Origin: Hyphomicrobiales bacterium
Lineage (GTDB): Bacteria; Pseudomonadota; Alphaproteobacteria; Rhizobiales; Rhizobiaceae
Length of the DNA: 64,000 bases
Reading direction: 5' to 3'
Assembly: GCA_900465675.1 (NCBI GenBank)
Contig: UBJR01000011.1
Location: 1 to 64,000, forward strand
Part shown: positions 1 through 8,468 of the stretch, in pieces
Layout of the letters: each line of letters opens with the position of its first letter
Position numbering within the stretch: position 1 is the first letter of the stretch
The notes under the pieces: model-generated
Databases searched by the model: none
What the model saw: the letters and a program-made list of their open reading frames with translations, nothing else
Told to the model about the DNA's origin: nothing
Position numbers and translations under genes: made by a program

Positions 1-264
1 CACATCAAAATCGCATAATCTATCTTATGGAACTAGCGGTCGACTATCTAATTGCAAGGTCAGCATCCAAGACAATGACGGGCCTGTCGATGACAAGAGG
101 GTATAATGCGCTGTTAGCGGCGACGTCCCAGCAATGTCGCTCGAAGCGGCCACCGCAGAGGCTTTGAGTCAAGCCCACGTTTCGCTCACCCAATCCCAGC
201 CATGAGTTCGCCACGAATGCCGTTTTATCGTGCCTGCGCAAAAGACAGGATTCGAGACCCATTC
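1..264. other. Upstream region with no supported gene
   Basis: I see no convincing gene here. Short open frames exist on both strands but lack a ribosome site and protein-like composition. The stretch presumably contains the promoter of the secreted protein that starts at 265. Confidence 0.5.
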
Positions 265-618
265 ATGATCAAACGCACCAAAATTGCCCTTGGCGCACTG
301 CTTGCGGTGAGCGCTTTCATTTCAACGGCCGGCTTCGCCTCGGCGCAGTATTACGACGAATACGGCCGGGCACCCCCTCCGCGCTTCGCTCCCCAACAGG
401 ATTGGAACAGGCCGCCCCCGCCGCCACCCGGCTATGGCCGCCCGTCGCGTGGCTGCGATCCACGCCTGGCTGAAGACCGCGCCCGGGACTTTGGTTTCCG
501 GCGCGCGCATGTCGTCGACATCACGCCGCGCCGCGTGGTCGTTCAGGGCTGGACGCGCCGCGGCCCGGATGAAATCAGCTTTGCCAATGCGCGCGGCTGC
601 CCGGCTCTCCGCCGTTAA
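265..618 (+). CDS. Small secreted proline-rich protein, unknown function
   Basis: The predicted protein has 117 residues. It starts with MIKRTKIALG and a hydrophobic stretch ending in FASAQ, a clear Sec signal peptide, so the product should be periplasmic or secreted. A Pro/Arg/Tyr-rich linker follows (about residues 28-60, with a run of prolines), then a compact C-terminal part from CDPRLAEDRARDFGF to the end that contains two cysteines able to form a disulfide. I chose the ATG at 265 because an upstream in-frame ATG at 202 would bury the signal peptide. Short secreted proteins of this layout are common in Rhizobiales, but I cannot assign a function. It stands alone, 134 bases before the GntR gene. 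Confidence 0.7.
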   Translation: MIKRTKIALGALLAVSAFISTAGFASAQYYDEYGRAPPPRFAPQQDWNRPPPPPPGYGRPSRGCDPRLAEDRARDFGFRRAHVVDITPRRVVVQGWTRRGPDEISFANARGCPALRR

Positions 619-697
619 CATAACCGAGCTGACTCCCTTCGCGGCGTCAGCTCTCCCCTGCCGCCAATGCGCTCTTGCCATTCCTTCGTGCCCGGAA

Positions 698-714
698 GAT
701 AATACCAGTATAAG
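698..714 (+). promoter_or_regulatory. Putative GntR operator half-site upstream of its own gene
   Basis: GATAATACCAG at 698-708 is identical to 1498-1508 in front of the nanE-nanK operon, and both are followed by an AT-rich TATAA-like stretch. It lies about 40 bases before the GntR start codon, which suggests autoregulation. No bound protein is proven. Confidence 0.5.
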
Positions 715-752
715 TCCAGAGGATTTTTTACAGGGAAGTTGGCGGAATTTTT

Positions 753-1502
753 ATGCCCGAGAGCCAGGTCGTCACCGCCATCGAGAAATCTCTGGCGCAA
801 ATCCCCCTCGATATTCCCTTGTACAAGCGGCTGAAGCTGGCGATCGAACAGGCCATCCAGACCCAGGCCTTTCAATCCGGGAGCGTGCTGCCCGGCGAAC
901 GTGTGATTGCCGGTTCCCTGTCGCTCTCACGGGTTACCGTCCGCAAAGCCCTCTCCCTTCTCGAACAGGAAGGACTGCTCAGCCGCCGGCACGGCTCGAA
1001 GACGGAAATCGGATCGCGTGTCGAAAAGTCGATGTCGACGCTGACGAGCTTCTCGGAAGACATCAGCGCCCGCGGGCAAGTGCCTGGATGTATTTGGATA
1101 TCGAAGCAGATCAGCCGTGCGTCCTCCACCGAGATGATGGCGCTCGGCATTGCCGGAAACGCCAATGTCATCCGGATGAAACGGGTTCGAACGGCTAACG
1201 GACTTCCGATCGCTGTGGAAACGTCGGTCGTCCCGGTGCGCTTCGTTCCCTCCCCCGACCTGATCGACCAATCGCTCTATACCGTTCTCCAGGACCGTGG
1301 TTTCATGCCCGAGCGCGCGGTCCAGCGCATGCGGTCGCGTGCCGCGTCAGCCGACGACGCAGTTCACCTGAATTGCGATCCCGGCGCGCCCCTTCTTGTC
1401 ACCGAGCGCCGGTGCTTCCTGGCAGACGGCCAGATCGTCGAGCTCTGCGAGACGCGGTACAAGGGCGAGGTCTACGACTTCGTCTTCGAATTGCAGCGAT
1501 AA
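753..1502 (+). CDS. GntR/HutC-family transcriptional regulator (UTRA domain)
   Basis: This 249-residue protein has an N-terminal winged helix (about residues 18-80, with SLSRVTVRKALSLLEQEGLL as the recognition helix and wing). A UTRA effector-binding domain follows (about 100-245, including VETSVVP and the ending FVFELQR). This is the HutC/NagR-type architecture, whose members usually sense sugar phosphates. It sits directly upstream of, and in line with, the ManNAc-6-P epimerase/kinase and ABC transporter genes, so it is the likely local repressor. Its TAA stop codon (1500-1502) lies inside the putative operator at 1498-1534. The effector is inferred, plausibly an amino-sugar phosphate. Confidence 0.9.
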   Translation: MPESQVVTAIEKSLAQIPLDIPLYKRLKLAIEQAIQTQAFQSGSVLPGERVIAGSLSLSRVTVRKALSLLEQEGLLSRRHGSKTEIGSRVEKSMSTLTSFSEDISARGQVPGCIWISKQISRASSTEMMALGIAGNANVIRMKRVRTANGLPIAVETSVVPVRFVPSPDLIDQSLYTVLQDRGFMPERAVQRMRSRAASADDAVHLNCDPGAPLLVTERRCFLADGQIVELCETRYKGEVYDFVFELQR

Positions 1503-1534
1503 TACCAGTTATAAACTGGTTGCCATCTGGTATT
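1498..1534 (+). promoter_or_regulatory. Nested inverted-repeat operator before nanE-nanK
   Basis: AATACCAG (1501-1508) pairs with CTGGTATT (1527-1534). Inside that pair, ACCAGT (1504-1509) pairs with ACTGGT (1515-1520). The block starts within the regulator's stop codon and ends 14 bases before the next start codon. The shared 11-mer with 698-708 makes a GntR operator the best reading. Confidence 0.6.
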
Positions 1535-1548
1535 TTAAAGATATCGTG

Positions 1549-3093
1549 ATGCCCGAGATGGAGCATCCCGTGCAGCGCGAAGACCTCAAGAACAGCCTCA
1601 TCGTTTCCTGCCAGCCGGTTCCCGATGGCCCGATGGATGATGCCCGGTTCGTCATCGGTTTTGCAAATGCGGCTGCAGCCGCGGGTGCTGCGGCAGTGCG
1701 CATCGAATCCGTCGATTATGTGAAGGCTGCCCGCCCGCATGTCGCCGTGCCGATTATCGGCATCGTCAAGCGCGATCTCGATGGCAGCCCGGTGCGCATC
1801 ACGCCCTTCGTTGCCGATGTGGAGGCGCTTGCCGATGCCGGTGCCGATATCATCGCGTTCGACGCCACGGACCGTATCCGCCCCGCTTCGATCGATGCCC
1901 TGATTGCTGCGGCCAAGACCAGGGGCAAGCTGACGATGGCCGACTGTTCCTCGCTCGAGGATGCCAGACGGGCGCTCGCCGCCGGTGTCGATTTCGTCGG
2001 GACGACCCTGTCGGGCTATGTCGGCGGACCGGAGCCAATCGAACCCGATATCGCGCTGATTGCTGCCATGCGCGCACTCACCCCCTTCGTGATCGCGGAG
2101 GGCCGCATCCGCACGCCGGAACAGGCTGAACAGGCCGCTGCCGCCGGCGCCCTTGCCGTCGTGGTCGGCTCGGCGATCACCCGCACGGAACATGCGACAG
2201 CTTGGTTCCATGAGGCCGTAGCGGCCGCATTTTCCGCTCGCGAGGCTAATAGCAGGCCAGTGCTTGCCATCGACATCGGCGGCACCAAGACCATCGCAGC
2301 TCTGGTCCAGGGCCGAGAGGTTATAGACCAACGCGTGGTCCCGACGCTGCGCGATCAAGGACCCGACGCCTGGCTTGACGCCATTGCCGCCGAGATTGAC
2401 GGATGGCGCGGCCAATTCTCGCATGCAGGCATTGCCGTCACCGGTTTCGTCGAGGATGGCTGCTGGTCGGCGATGAACCCGGTGACGCTCGGAATTCCGG
2501 ACAATTATCCGCTGATTGAACTCTCCGCCGCCCGGCTCGGCACGCCGGTTTCAGCCATTAACGATGCCCAGGCGGCCGCCTGGGGGGAGTACCAGTTCGG
2601 TGCGGGCAAGGGAGAGGATATCGTCTTCCTGACTATCTCCACCGGCATCGGCGGCGGTATCGTCGCCAATGGCAAGCTTCTGCCGGGCCTTGCCGGTCAT
2701 TTCGGCTTGACCCGCATCGCCTCGCATGGGGCCGAGCCTCTTGAAGATACGACCTCGGGCCTCTGGATCGCCGGACAGGCGAAGCGCGCCGGACATGAGG
2801 CGGACGCCGTCACGGTCTTTACCGAAGCCGCGGCCGGATCGGCATGGGCGACAGCCATCGTCGAAGAATCCGCCGCCCAGGTCGCGCTGCTCTGCCGGGA
2901 TATCAAGCTGATGTTCGACCCCCGGCGCATTGTGATCGGCGGCGGCATTGGCCTCGCTCCCGGCTATCTCGATCGGGTGCGCGGTCACGTCGCTGACCTC
3001 AGATCAAGGATCAGGCCCGAGCTCGCCGCCGCTGAACTCGGCAGTCACGCAGGCATTATCGGCGTTGCCGACCTTGCGCGGCAGCACCGCTGA
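1549..3093 (+). CDS. nanEK: Fused N-acetylmannosamine-6-P 2-epimerase / ROK sugar kinase
   Basis: The protein has 514 residues from the ATG at 1549. Residues 1-235 form a TIM-barrel NanE domain (ADAGADIIAFDATDR, MADCSS, FVIAEGRIRTPEQA). Residues about 238-514 form an ROK kinase (AIDIGGTKT phosphate loop, NDAQAAAWGE catalytic Asp, GTG-type STGIGGG). The two steps are ManNAc to ManNAc-6-P to GlcNAc-6-P, fused in one polypeptide as in several rhizobia. The ROK zinc motif with cysteines that normally follows the GH residues is missing: GHFGLTRIASHGAEP contains no cysteine. No N-acetylneuraminate lyase gene is present, so ManNAc or a related sugar is a better substrate guess than sialic acid. It is cotranscribed with the transporter downstream. 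Confidence 0.88.
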   Translation: MPEMEHPVQREDLKNSLIVSCQPVPDGPMDDARFVIGFANAAAAAGAAAVRIESVDYVKAARPHVAVPIIGIVKRDLDGSPVRITPFVADVEALADAGADIIAFDATDRIRPASIDALIAAAKTRGKLTMADCSSLEDARRALAAGVDFVGTTLSGYVGGPEPIEPDIALIAAMRALTPFVIAEGRIRTPEQAEQAAAAGALAVVVGSAITRTEHATAWFHEAVAAAFSAREANSRPVLAIDIGGTKTIAALVQGREVIDQRVVPTLRDQGPDAWLDAIAAEIDGWRGQFSHAGIAVTGFVEDGCWSAMNPVTLGIPDNYPLIELSAARLGTPVSAINDAQAAAWGEYQFGAGKGEDIVFLTISTGIGGGIVANGKLLPGLAGHFGLTRIASHGAEPLEDTTSGLWIAGQAKRAGHEADAVTVFTEAAAGSAWATAIVEESAAQVALLCRDIKLMFDPRRIVIGGGIGLAPGYLDRVRGHVADLRSRIRPELAAAELGSHAGIIGVADLARQHR

Positions 3094-3136
3094 AGACCAC
3101 CGAATGAACAAACCAAAACAAAGAAAGGGAACAACG

Positions 3137-4462
3137 ATGAAACTGCAAAAGATAATCGCTCCGGCTCTCGCCGCGCTTCTTGCGAGTGCCGCCCTGCCAG
3201 GTCTCGCCAATGCAACGGTGACCGTGCTCGGATGGCCCGGCGGATCGGAAGAAACGGCGCTGCGCGGGACCGTCGACGCCTATAACAAGACCGCTGCCGA
3301 TGCCGACAAGGTCGAACTGCTGTTCTTCAACCGCGATGGCTTCTACGACAAGCTGCAGGCCGATATGGCAGCCGGTTCGAGCGCCTTCGACATCAACCTC
3401 GTCGCCACCTATTCGATCGGCCGTTACGCGCCCTACATGGAGCCGGTCGATCTCGGACCGGATGCCGCCAAGGTCTTCGGTGATTCCGTTCTCAAGACGA
3501 TGCAGTTCGACGGCAAGCAGTATGGCGTGCCGACCGACCTTTCGCTTCACTTCATGTACTACCGCAAGGACCTGATCGACGCGCTGCTAAAGGACGATGC
3601 GGCGAAGAAGACCTATTCCGAGCTCGCCAAGAAGGTTCTCGGCAAGGATCTGCAGCCGAAGGATCCAGACAGCTGGACCTGGGACGACTGGGCGGCGACC
3701 GCACTCTACTTCTCGAAGCAGGCCAATCCCGATAGCCCGGTTCGCTATGGCACCGTGCTGCAGATGAAGAACCTGCTCTTCAACATGATGGTCTTCCAGT
3801 CCCTGCCGCGATCCTATGGTGGAGACTGGATGGATGCCAGCGGCAATGTGACGGTCGATTCCGACGCCTACAAGACCGGATTGCAGCTCTACAAGACGCT
3901 CTATGATGCCGGTGCCTCGCCGAAGGATTCGCTAAGCTACGAATATCCGGAAACCAACGCCGCCTTTGCCGCCGGTCAGGCAGCCACTGCGCTGCAGTGG
4001 AACGCCGCGGCCGCCGACCTGACCAATGCCGAGAAGTCTCCGGCTGTGGCCGGCGTTACCGGCATCGTCGCGCCGCCGGCCGGCCCGAACGGCCGCGCCG
4101 ATCATATCCACGGCCTTGGTCTTGGCCTCAACAAGAATGCCAAGAACAAGGAAGGCGCCGTCAAGTTCCTGAAATGGCTGGCAACCGAAGATGCGGCGTT
4201 GACCTATGCCCGCGGCGGCGGTTCGCCGGCATTGACGCCCGAGGTCGTGGCGAAGATCGCTTCGGAGCGGCCCGATCTCGTCAAGCTTGGCAAATTCGCC
4301 AGCAAATACGGCTATGTCATGAACGGCGCCACCTCGGCCAATGCACTCTCCGTCTATGAGCTGCAGGCCAGGGAATTCACCGGCTACTGGTCGGGCCAGC
4401 AGAGCCTTGAGGATGCGCTTGCCCATACAAAGGCCGGCATGCAGGATCTCCTCAAGAAGTAA
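3137..4462 (+). CDS. CUT1-family ABC transporter sugar-binding protein
   Basis: This 441-residue periplasmic binding protein has a signal peptide (MKLQKIIAPALAALLASAALPGLANA) followed by TVTVLGWPGG, typical of family 1 extracellular solute-binding proteins. I chose the ATG at 3137 because AAAGGGA lies seven bases upstream; in-frame starts farther upstream would overlap nanEK. It begins 43 bases after nanEK and is followed by two permease genes, so it delivers the operon's sugar. By context the ligand is N-acetylmannosamine or another amino sugar (inference). Confidence 0.9.
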   Translation: MKLQKIIAPALAALLASAALPGLANATVTVLGWPGGSEETALRGTVDAYNKTAADADKVELLFFNRDGFYDKLQADMAAGSSAFDINLVATYSIGRYAPYMEPVDLGPDAAKVFGDSVLKTMQFDGKQYGVPTDLSLHFMYYRKDLIDALLKDDAAKKTYSELAKKVLGKDLQPKDPDSWTWDDWAATALYFSKQANPDSPVRYGTVLQMKNLLFNMMVFQSLPRSYGGDWMDASGNVTVDSDAYKTGLQLYKTLYDAGASPKDSLSYEYPETNAAFAAGQAATALQWNAAAADLTNAEKSPAVAGVTGIVAPPAGPNGRADHIHGLGLGLNKNAKNKEGAVKFLKWLATEDAALTYARGGGSPALTPEVVAKIASERPDLVKLGKFASKYGYVMNGATSANALSVYELQAREFTGYWSGQQSLEDALAHTKAGMQDLLKK

Positions 4463-4515
4463 CCTTGTACCGGATGCCGGGTGAGCCCGGCATCCCTCCC
4501 ATCCGGCGGACCGCA

Positions 4516-5388
4516 ATGGCTATCGTATCACGTGCCGAAGGCAGGGCTTATCTGGCGCCGCTGATCGGCTTCCTGCTGCTCTTCCTGGGCTTTCCGGCCC
4601 TCGTCAACCTGGTCTATTCGGTCTCGACCGTCAGCTTCCAGAATCTGCGCAGCCCCACGATCACGGGCTTCGGGAACTATCTTGCAGTCATCCAGGATCG
4701 CGGCTTCTGGCAGGCGACCTTCTTTTCCTTCCGCTTCGGCATGCTGACGGCAATTGCAGAATGTGTGATCGGCCTGTTTCTGGCGATCTTCCTCGCGCCG
4801 CTGCTGGCGAAGCGCTCGGCTCTGATGGCCCCGCTGATGCTGCCTCTAATGGTCGCGCCTGCGATGATCGGCCTGATGTACCGGCTCGTGCTGCATGAAT
4901 TCGCTGGACCGGTGCCCTACTATCTTTTTCTGTGGTTCGGCGACAGCCCTGCCTTTCTCGACGTCAACAATGCCTTCAAGACGCTTGTCGTCATCGAAAC
5001 GCTGCAGTGGACGCCATTCGCCTTTCTGCTCTTCTACGTCGCATATTCGGCCATTCCGCTCGATGTCCGCGAGGCAGCTGCGCTCGACGGTGCATCGGCC
5101 TGGCGTATCCTGTGGTGGATCGACCTGCCGCTGATGATGCCGACGCTGGTCATCGCCTTCTTCATCCGTTTCATCGACGGTTTCCGCGTGTTCGACAATG
5201 TCTACGCGCTGACCGGAAGCGGCGCCGGCGGCTCCACCACGTCGCTGTCCATCTATATCTATCAGTCCTTCTTCAAGGATGGCTCGATCGGCAAGGCCGT
5301 GGCCGCTTCGGTCGTGCTCTTCGTCGCGTCGCTTGCCGTGCTTCACGGCCTGAACTGGCTCGCCGGGCGCCGGAGGAAAGCAACATGA
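4516..5388 (+). CDS. CUT1 ABC transporter permease (MalF-like)
   Basis: The 290-residue inner-membrane protein has about six transmembrane segments, starting with LAPLIGFLLLFLGFPALVNL. Its EAA loop (DVREAAALDGASAWRILWWI) contacts the ATPase. The ATG at 4516 gives a normal cytoplasmic N terminus; an upstream in-frame ATG at 4465 would add a hydrophilic, poorly conserved leader. The stop codon overlaps the next gene's start (ATGA). It is the first of the permease pair for the upstream binding protein. Confidence 0.88.
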   Translation: MAIVSRAEGRAYLAPLIGFLLLFLGFPALVNLVYSVSTVSFQNLRSPTITGFGNYLAVIQDRGFWQATFFSFRFGMLTAIAECVIGLFLAIFLAPLLAKRSALMAPLMLPLMVAPAMIGLMYRLVLHEFAGPVPYYLFLWFGDSPAFLDVNNAFKTLVVIETLQWTPFAFLLFYVAYSAIPLDVREAAALDGASAWRILWWIDLPLMMPTLVIAFFIRFIDGFRVFDNVYALTGSGAGGSTTSLSIYIYQSFFKDGSIGKAVAASVVLFVASLAVLHGLNWLAGRRRKAT

Positions 5389-6206
5389 TCAACGCTCTTC
5401 GCTGGACCGTCTTCGCCATTGCCGCGGCGGCGATGAACTTCCCGATCATCGTAACCCTCGTCACCTCGTTCAAGAACGCCCGCGAGCTTTCCAGCAATGC
5501 CGGCCTGTGGATCAGCGAGCCAACGCTTGCGAACTATGCAAGCATCCTGACGCAGACGGATCGCTTCAACATCTATTCCTACCTGCTGAACAGCACGATC
5601 GCCGCTGTGCTCGGAACCGGGCTTGCGATCCTTCTCTGCCTGCCTGCAGCCTATGCGATTGCCCGCAGCGAGGTGGGGCGGCGGGTGCTGATGCCGCTGG
5701 TGATCAACCTGCGCGCCGTTCCGCTAATCATCTTCGCGATCCCGCTTTACATGATGTATCAGTGGCTGGGTCTCCTCGACACCCAGATCGGCCTTGGCCT
5801 GATCCTGACGATCGTCAACATCCCGCTTGCGCTCGTCATGCTGGTCAACGCCATCAATGACGTGCCGCTGGAACTCGACGAGGCTGCACGGATCGACGGC
5901 GCTTCGTCGCTTCAGGCGATGGTCAGCGTCATCACGCCGGTGATCCGTCCAGCGCTCGTCACCGCATTCATCTTCGGGTTCATCACCGCCTGGAACGAAT
6001 TCCTGTTCGGCCTGATGCTGACGACCAACAAGGCCGTGCCGATGACGGTCGGCGCCTCCTTTTTCTTCGCCGCCAGCGGCGGCGGCGTGCAATGGGGCGT
6101 GGCCTCGGCCGTCATGGCGCTCGGCGCGCTTCCGCCCGCCTTGCTCGGCCTTCTCATGTACCGGCAAATCTCCGGCTCGATGACTGCAGGCGCTGTGAAG
6201 GGATAG
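5385..6206 (+). CDS. CUT1 ABC transporter permease (MalG-like)
   Basis: The 273-residue membrane protein starts at the ATG at 5385, overlapping the previous stop by four bases, with GGAGG ten bases upstream. It has six predicted membrane helices and an EAA loop (LELDEAARIDGASSLQAM). It pairs with the 4516-5388 permease. No ATP-binding subunit gene follows. The operon ends here with a hairpin terminator, so the importer must borrow an ATPase, possibly the UgpC/MalK-type protein at 45428-46480 or one outside the window. Confidence 0.88.
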   Translation: MINALRWTVFAIAAAAMNFPIIVTLVTSFKNARELSSNAGLWISEPTLANYASILTQTDRFNIYSYLLNSTIAAVLGTGLAILLCLPAAYAIARSEVGRRVLMPLVINLRAVPLIIFAIPLYMMYQWLGLLDTQIGLGLILTIVNIPLALVMLVNAINDVPLELDEAARIDGASSLQAMVSVITPVIRPALVTAFIFGFITAWNEFLFGLMLTTNKAVPMTVGASFFFAASGGGVQWGVASAVMALGALPPALLGLLMYRQISGSMTAGAVKG

Positions 6207-6211
6207 ATTAA

Positions 6212-6236
6212 CGGCGGATCTGCGCCGCTCCTTTTT
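6212..6236 (+). terminator. Rho-independent terminator after the nanEK-ABC operon
   Basis: CGGCG (6212-6216) and CGCCG (6223-6227) form a stem with a six-base loop. A short T run follows at 6232-6236. It sits between the convergent permease and aldolase genes. Confidence 0.65.
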
Positions 6237-6274
6237 GAAGCAGCGCAGCCCGTGCCAAGATTTGCTGCAGGCGC

Positions 6275-7171
6275 CTAGATTTTCGTGGCGCTCGCTGTGT
6301 AGATCTGGTCGATGGTCCTGGCGAGACTGGAATCGAACTCCGCGTCGCTCATCGTCACCCGTAGATCCTCCGTCAGGGCGCGAGAGAAGCTGGCGATCAT
6401 GCCGTGGTTGTGGCTGAGCTTTTCGCAGGCGTCGGCACGGCTGTATCCGCCCGAAAGCGCCACGACCCGGGCAACGGACTTGTGGTCGATGAGCGGCTTG
6501 TAGATATCCGCAACCGTCGGGATGGTCAGCTTGATCATGACCCGCTCGCCGGACGGCAGCGCATCCAGCTCGCGGCTGATTTCCTCGAGGAGAATAGCTT
6601 CGGCTTCCTGCTTGGTCGGGCTCTTGATAGAGACCTCAGGCTCGATAATCGGCACCAGGCCATAGCCGAGGATCTGCCGGCCGATCGCGAATTGCTGCTT
6701 GACGACGGCGGCGATGCCGGCGCGGTCGGCGTTGGCGATCACCGAGCGCATCTTCGTCCCGAAGATCCCCTTCTTCACGGCGCGATCAAGCAGCGCATCC
6801 AGATCAGGCATAGGCTTCATCACCTGCACACCGTTTTCTTCGGCAGCAAGGCCCTTGTCGACCTTGAGAAACGGCACCAAGCCCCGCTCCTCCCAGAGAA
6901 ACGAAGGAACCGCCTTTCCTCTGGCTTCCCCATCCATGGTCTTCTCGAAGAGGATAGCGCCGATCACCTTATCGCCGGAGAAGGCGGGAGCGGTCATGAT
7001 CCGGACGCGCATCTCGTGCATGAGGCGGAACATCTCCTCCTCGCTGCCATAATCGCTGTCGGCAATGCCGTAGAGACGCAGGGCGCCAGGCGTCGATCCG
7101 CCGCTCTGGTCGAGAGCGGCGATGAAACCTGCCTTGCCGGTCATCTGCGACATCATTTCTGCATCTGCCAT
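6275..7171 (-). CDS. fbaB: Class I fructose-bisphosphate aldolase
   Basis: The 298-residue enzyme cleaves fructose-1,6-bisphosphate to dihydroxyacetone phosphate and glyceraldehyde-3-phosphate in the cytoplasm. Diagnostic stretches are DQSGGSTPGAL (21-31), IIEPEV (about 175-180) and the Schiff-base lysine K214 in MIKLTIPT. The C-terminal tail ends SATKI. It is a metal-independent, Schiff-base (class I) enzyme. It stands alone and is convergent with the amino-sugar operon. The products of that operon enter glycolysis as fructose-6-phosphate, so a functional link is possible but unproven. Confidence 0.93.
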   Translation of the reverse strand: MADAEMMSQMTGKAGFIAALDQSGGSTPGALRLYGIADSDYGSEEEMFRLMHEMRVRIMTAPAFSGDKVIGAILFEKTMDGEARGKAVPSFLWEERGLVPFLKVDKGLAAEENGVQVMKPMPDLDALLDRAVKKGIFGTKMRSVIANADRAGIAAVVKQQFAIGRQILGYGLVPIIEPEVSIKSPTKQEAEAILLEEISRELDALPSGERVMIKLTIPTVADIYKPLIDHKSVARVVALSGGYSRADACEKLSHNHGMIASFSRALTEDLRVTMSDAEFDSSLARTIDQIYTASATKI

Positions 7172-7196
7172 TGTTCTCTCCCCATCGCGCTGCGTT

Positions 7197-7415
7197 TCAC
7201 GCGCGCTTTTTGCTCGATTTCAAACGGCTATTGTCATCGAGACGGCCGAACCGTCCCAATGAGACAACGTCGCATATTTCGCAGCGAGTGCAATCATATC
7301 TCTCGAAAAGATGATAAACGATCGCGCCGATACGGAATGCCGGATGACGCGAAGCGGCGCGTCCGGTCTCGATCAGATCCCCCAGCGCATCGCCAATGCC
7401 GTCATGCGTGCTCAT
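7197..7415 (-). CDS. Possible small protein with CxxCxxC motif, doubtful
   Basis: This frame of 72 residues starts MSTHDGIGDAL and ends in the basic tail SSKKRA. It has a cysteine cluster CTRCEIC that could bind a metal. No strong ribosome site precedes the ATG. Without it, the 396 bases between the aldolase and the oxidoreductase genes hold only promoters. I keep it as a low-confidence candidate because composition and length are borderline. Confidence 0.3.
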   Translation of the reverse strand: MSTHDGIGDALGDLIETGRAASRHPAFRIGAIVYHLFERYDCTRCEICDVVSLGRFGRLDDNSRLKSSKKRA

Positions 7416-7440
7416 CGCGATCAGATCAGGTTGATCGAAA

Positions 7441-7466
7441 AATAATCTATAGAAATTATATTCTAT
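7441..7466 (+). promoter_or_regulatory. AT-rich putative regulatory box upstream of the monooxygenase cluster
   Basis: ATAGAA (7449-7454) and TTCTAT (7461-7466) form an inverted repeat. The 20 bases from 7441 match 15 of 20 positions of the minus-strand sequence at 22670-22689, upstream of the opposite end of the same cluster. It lies about 100 bases before the oxidoreductase gene. Confidence 0.4.
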
Positions 7467-7567
7467 TTCGGGAGCGTTGAAGGAACTTTTGTAATTGGAA
7501 AGCCCGCGCCCGAGCGGGCATGGTCCCGGCAGTCCGTGCCATCGCTGCACCGCCCGAGGAGATGTGA

Positions 7568-8413
7568 ATGACTTTGTCCGCGCCTGTCACGCCGGATCAC
7601 AACAGGCTGACTGCACTGGCCGCCAGCCGCTATCGTAACGGACAGACGCTGTCGGGCCCGTGGAACGAAGCGCTCGAGGCAATCCTGTCCCACCGCAGCG
7701 TCCGCGACTATCGTCCGCAGGCCGTCCCGGCTGATGTCATCGATATCGCTGTGGCGGCGGCGCAGTCGGCGGCCAGCTCTTCGAACCTGCAGGCCTGGAG
7801 CGTGATTGCCGTCGAGGACAAGGATATCAAGGACAGGCTGAACGCCGTCGCCGGCAATCAGCGGCAGATTACGCAAGCGCCACTTCTCCTGGTCTGGCTT
7901 GCCGATCTTGCCCGGCCGCGCAGCATCGCCGAGGAACAGGGCGGCCCTGCCGAAGGTCTCGACTATGTGGAAAGCTTTCTGCTCGGGGTCATCGATGCCG
8001 CCCTTGCGGCACAAAATGCCGTCGTCGCTTTGGAATCCCTTGGCTTCGGCACCTGTTATATCGGCGCCATCCGCAACGACCCGGACGCGGTATCGCAGGC
8101 CCTGGGGCTGCCTGACGGGGTGTTCCCCGTTTTCGGGCTGACCGTCGGCTATCCCGATCCCGCCCGTCCTGCGGATGTCAAACCACGTCTCGCCCAGCCG
8201 GCGGTCGTTCATCGCAACCGCTACGATCCGTCCGCGCATCGTGCCTTTCTTGGCGACTACAATCAGGCGCTCTCAACATTCCAGGCGGAACAGTCCATGC
8301 CGAGGATCGACTGGACCGAGCAGGTCGGAAAGCGCATCGGCACTGTCGCTGCGCTCAATGGCAGGCACGTGCTGAAGAGCGTTATTCGCAAGCTCGGCTT
8401 TCCGCTCAAATAA
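7568..8413 (+). CDS. Nitroreductase-family NAD(P)H:flavin oxidoreductase
   Basis: The 281-residue protein has a nitroreductase fold: HRSVRDYRPQAVP (about 38-50, FMN phosphate binding), AQSAASSSNLQAWS (about 65-78), and ALESLGFGTCYIGAIRNDP (about 155-173). Members of this NfsA/NfrA-like group use NADPH and bound FMN to reduce flavins, quinones or nitro compounds. A GAGGAG ribosome site precedes the start. It lies just ahead of an SsuD-like monooxygenase and near several other FMN-dependent monooxygenases, so supplying reduced flavin is a plausible role (inference). Confidence 0.85.
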   Translation: MTLSAPVTPDHNRLTALAASRYRNGQTLSGPWNEALEAILSHRSVRDYRPQAVPADVIDIAVAAAQSAASSSNLQAWSVIAVEDKDIKDRLNAVAGNQRQITQAPLLLVWLADLARPRSIAEEQGGPAEGLDYVESFLLGVIDAALAAQNAVVALESLGFGTCYIGAIRNDPDAVSQALGLPDGVFPVFGLTVGYPDPARPADVKPRLAQPAVVHRNRYDPSAHRAFLGDYNQALSTFQAEQSMPRIDWTEQVGKRIGTVAALNGRHVLKSVIRKLGFPLK

Positions 8414-8468
8414 GCCGCGCCGCCCGGCCATCCGATACAATCACTTAGATCGACAAGCAGGCAGACGC

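Noticed and set aside
1549..6206. Sialic acid catabolic locus
   Set aside because: No N-acetylneuraminate lyase (NanA), GlcNAc-6-P deacetylase or TRAP sialate transporter is present. Only the epimerase/kinase fusion supports the idea.
6404..7480. Plus-strand frame across the aldolase gene
   Set aside because: The minus strand encodes a complete class I aldolase with the Schiff-base lysine; the overlapping frame is an antisense artefact.
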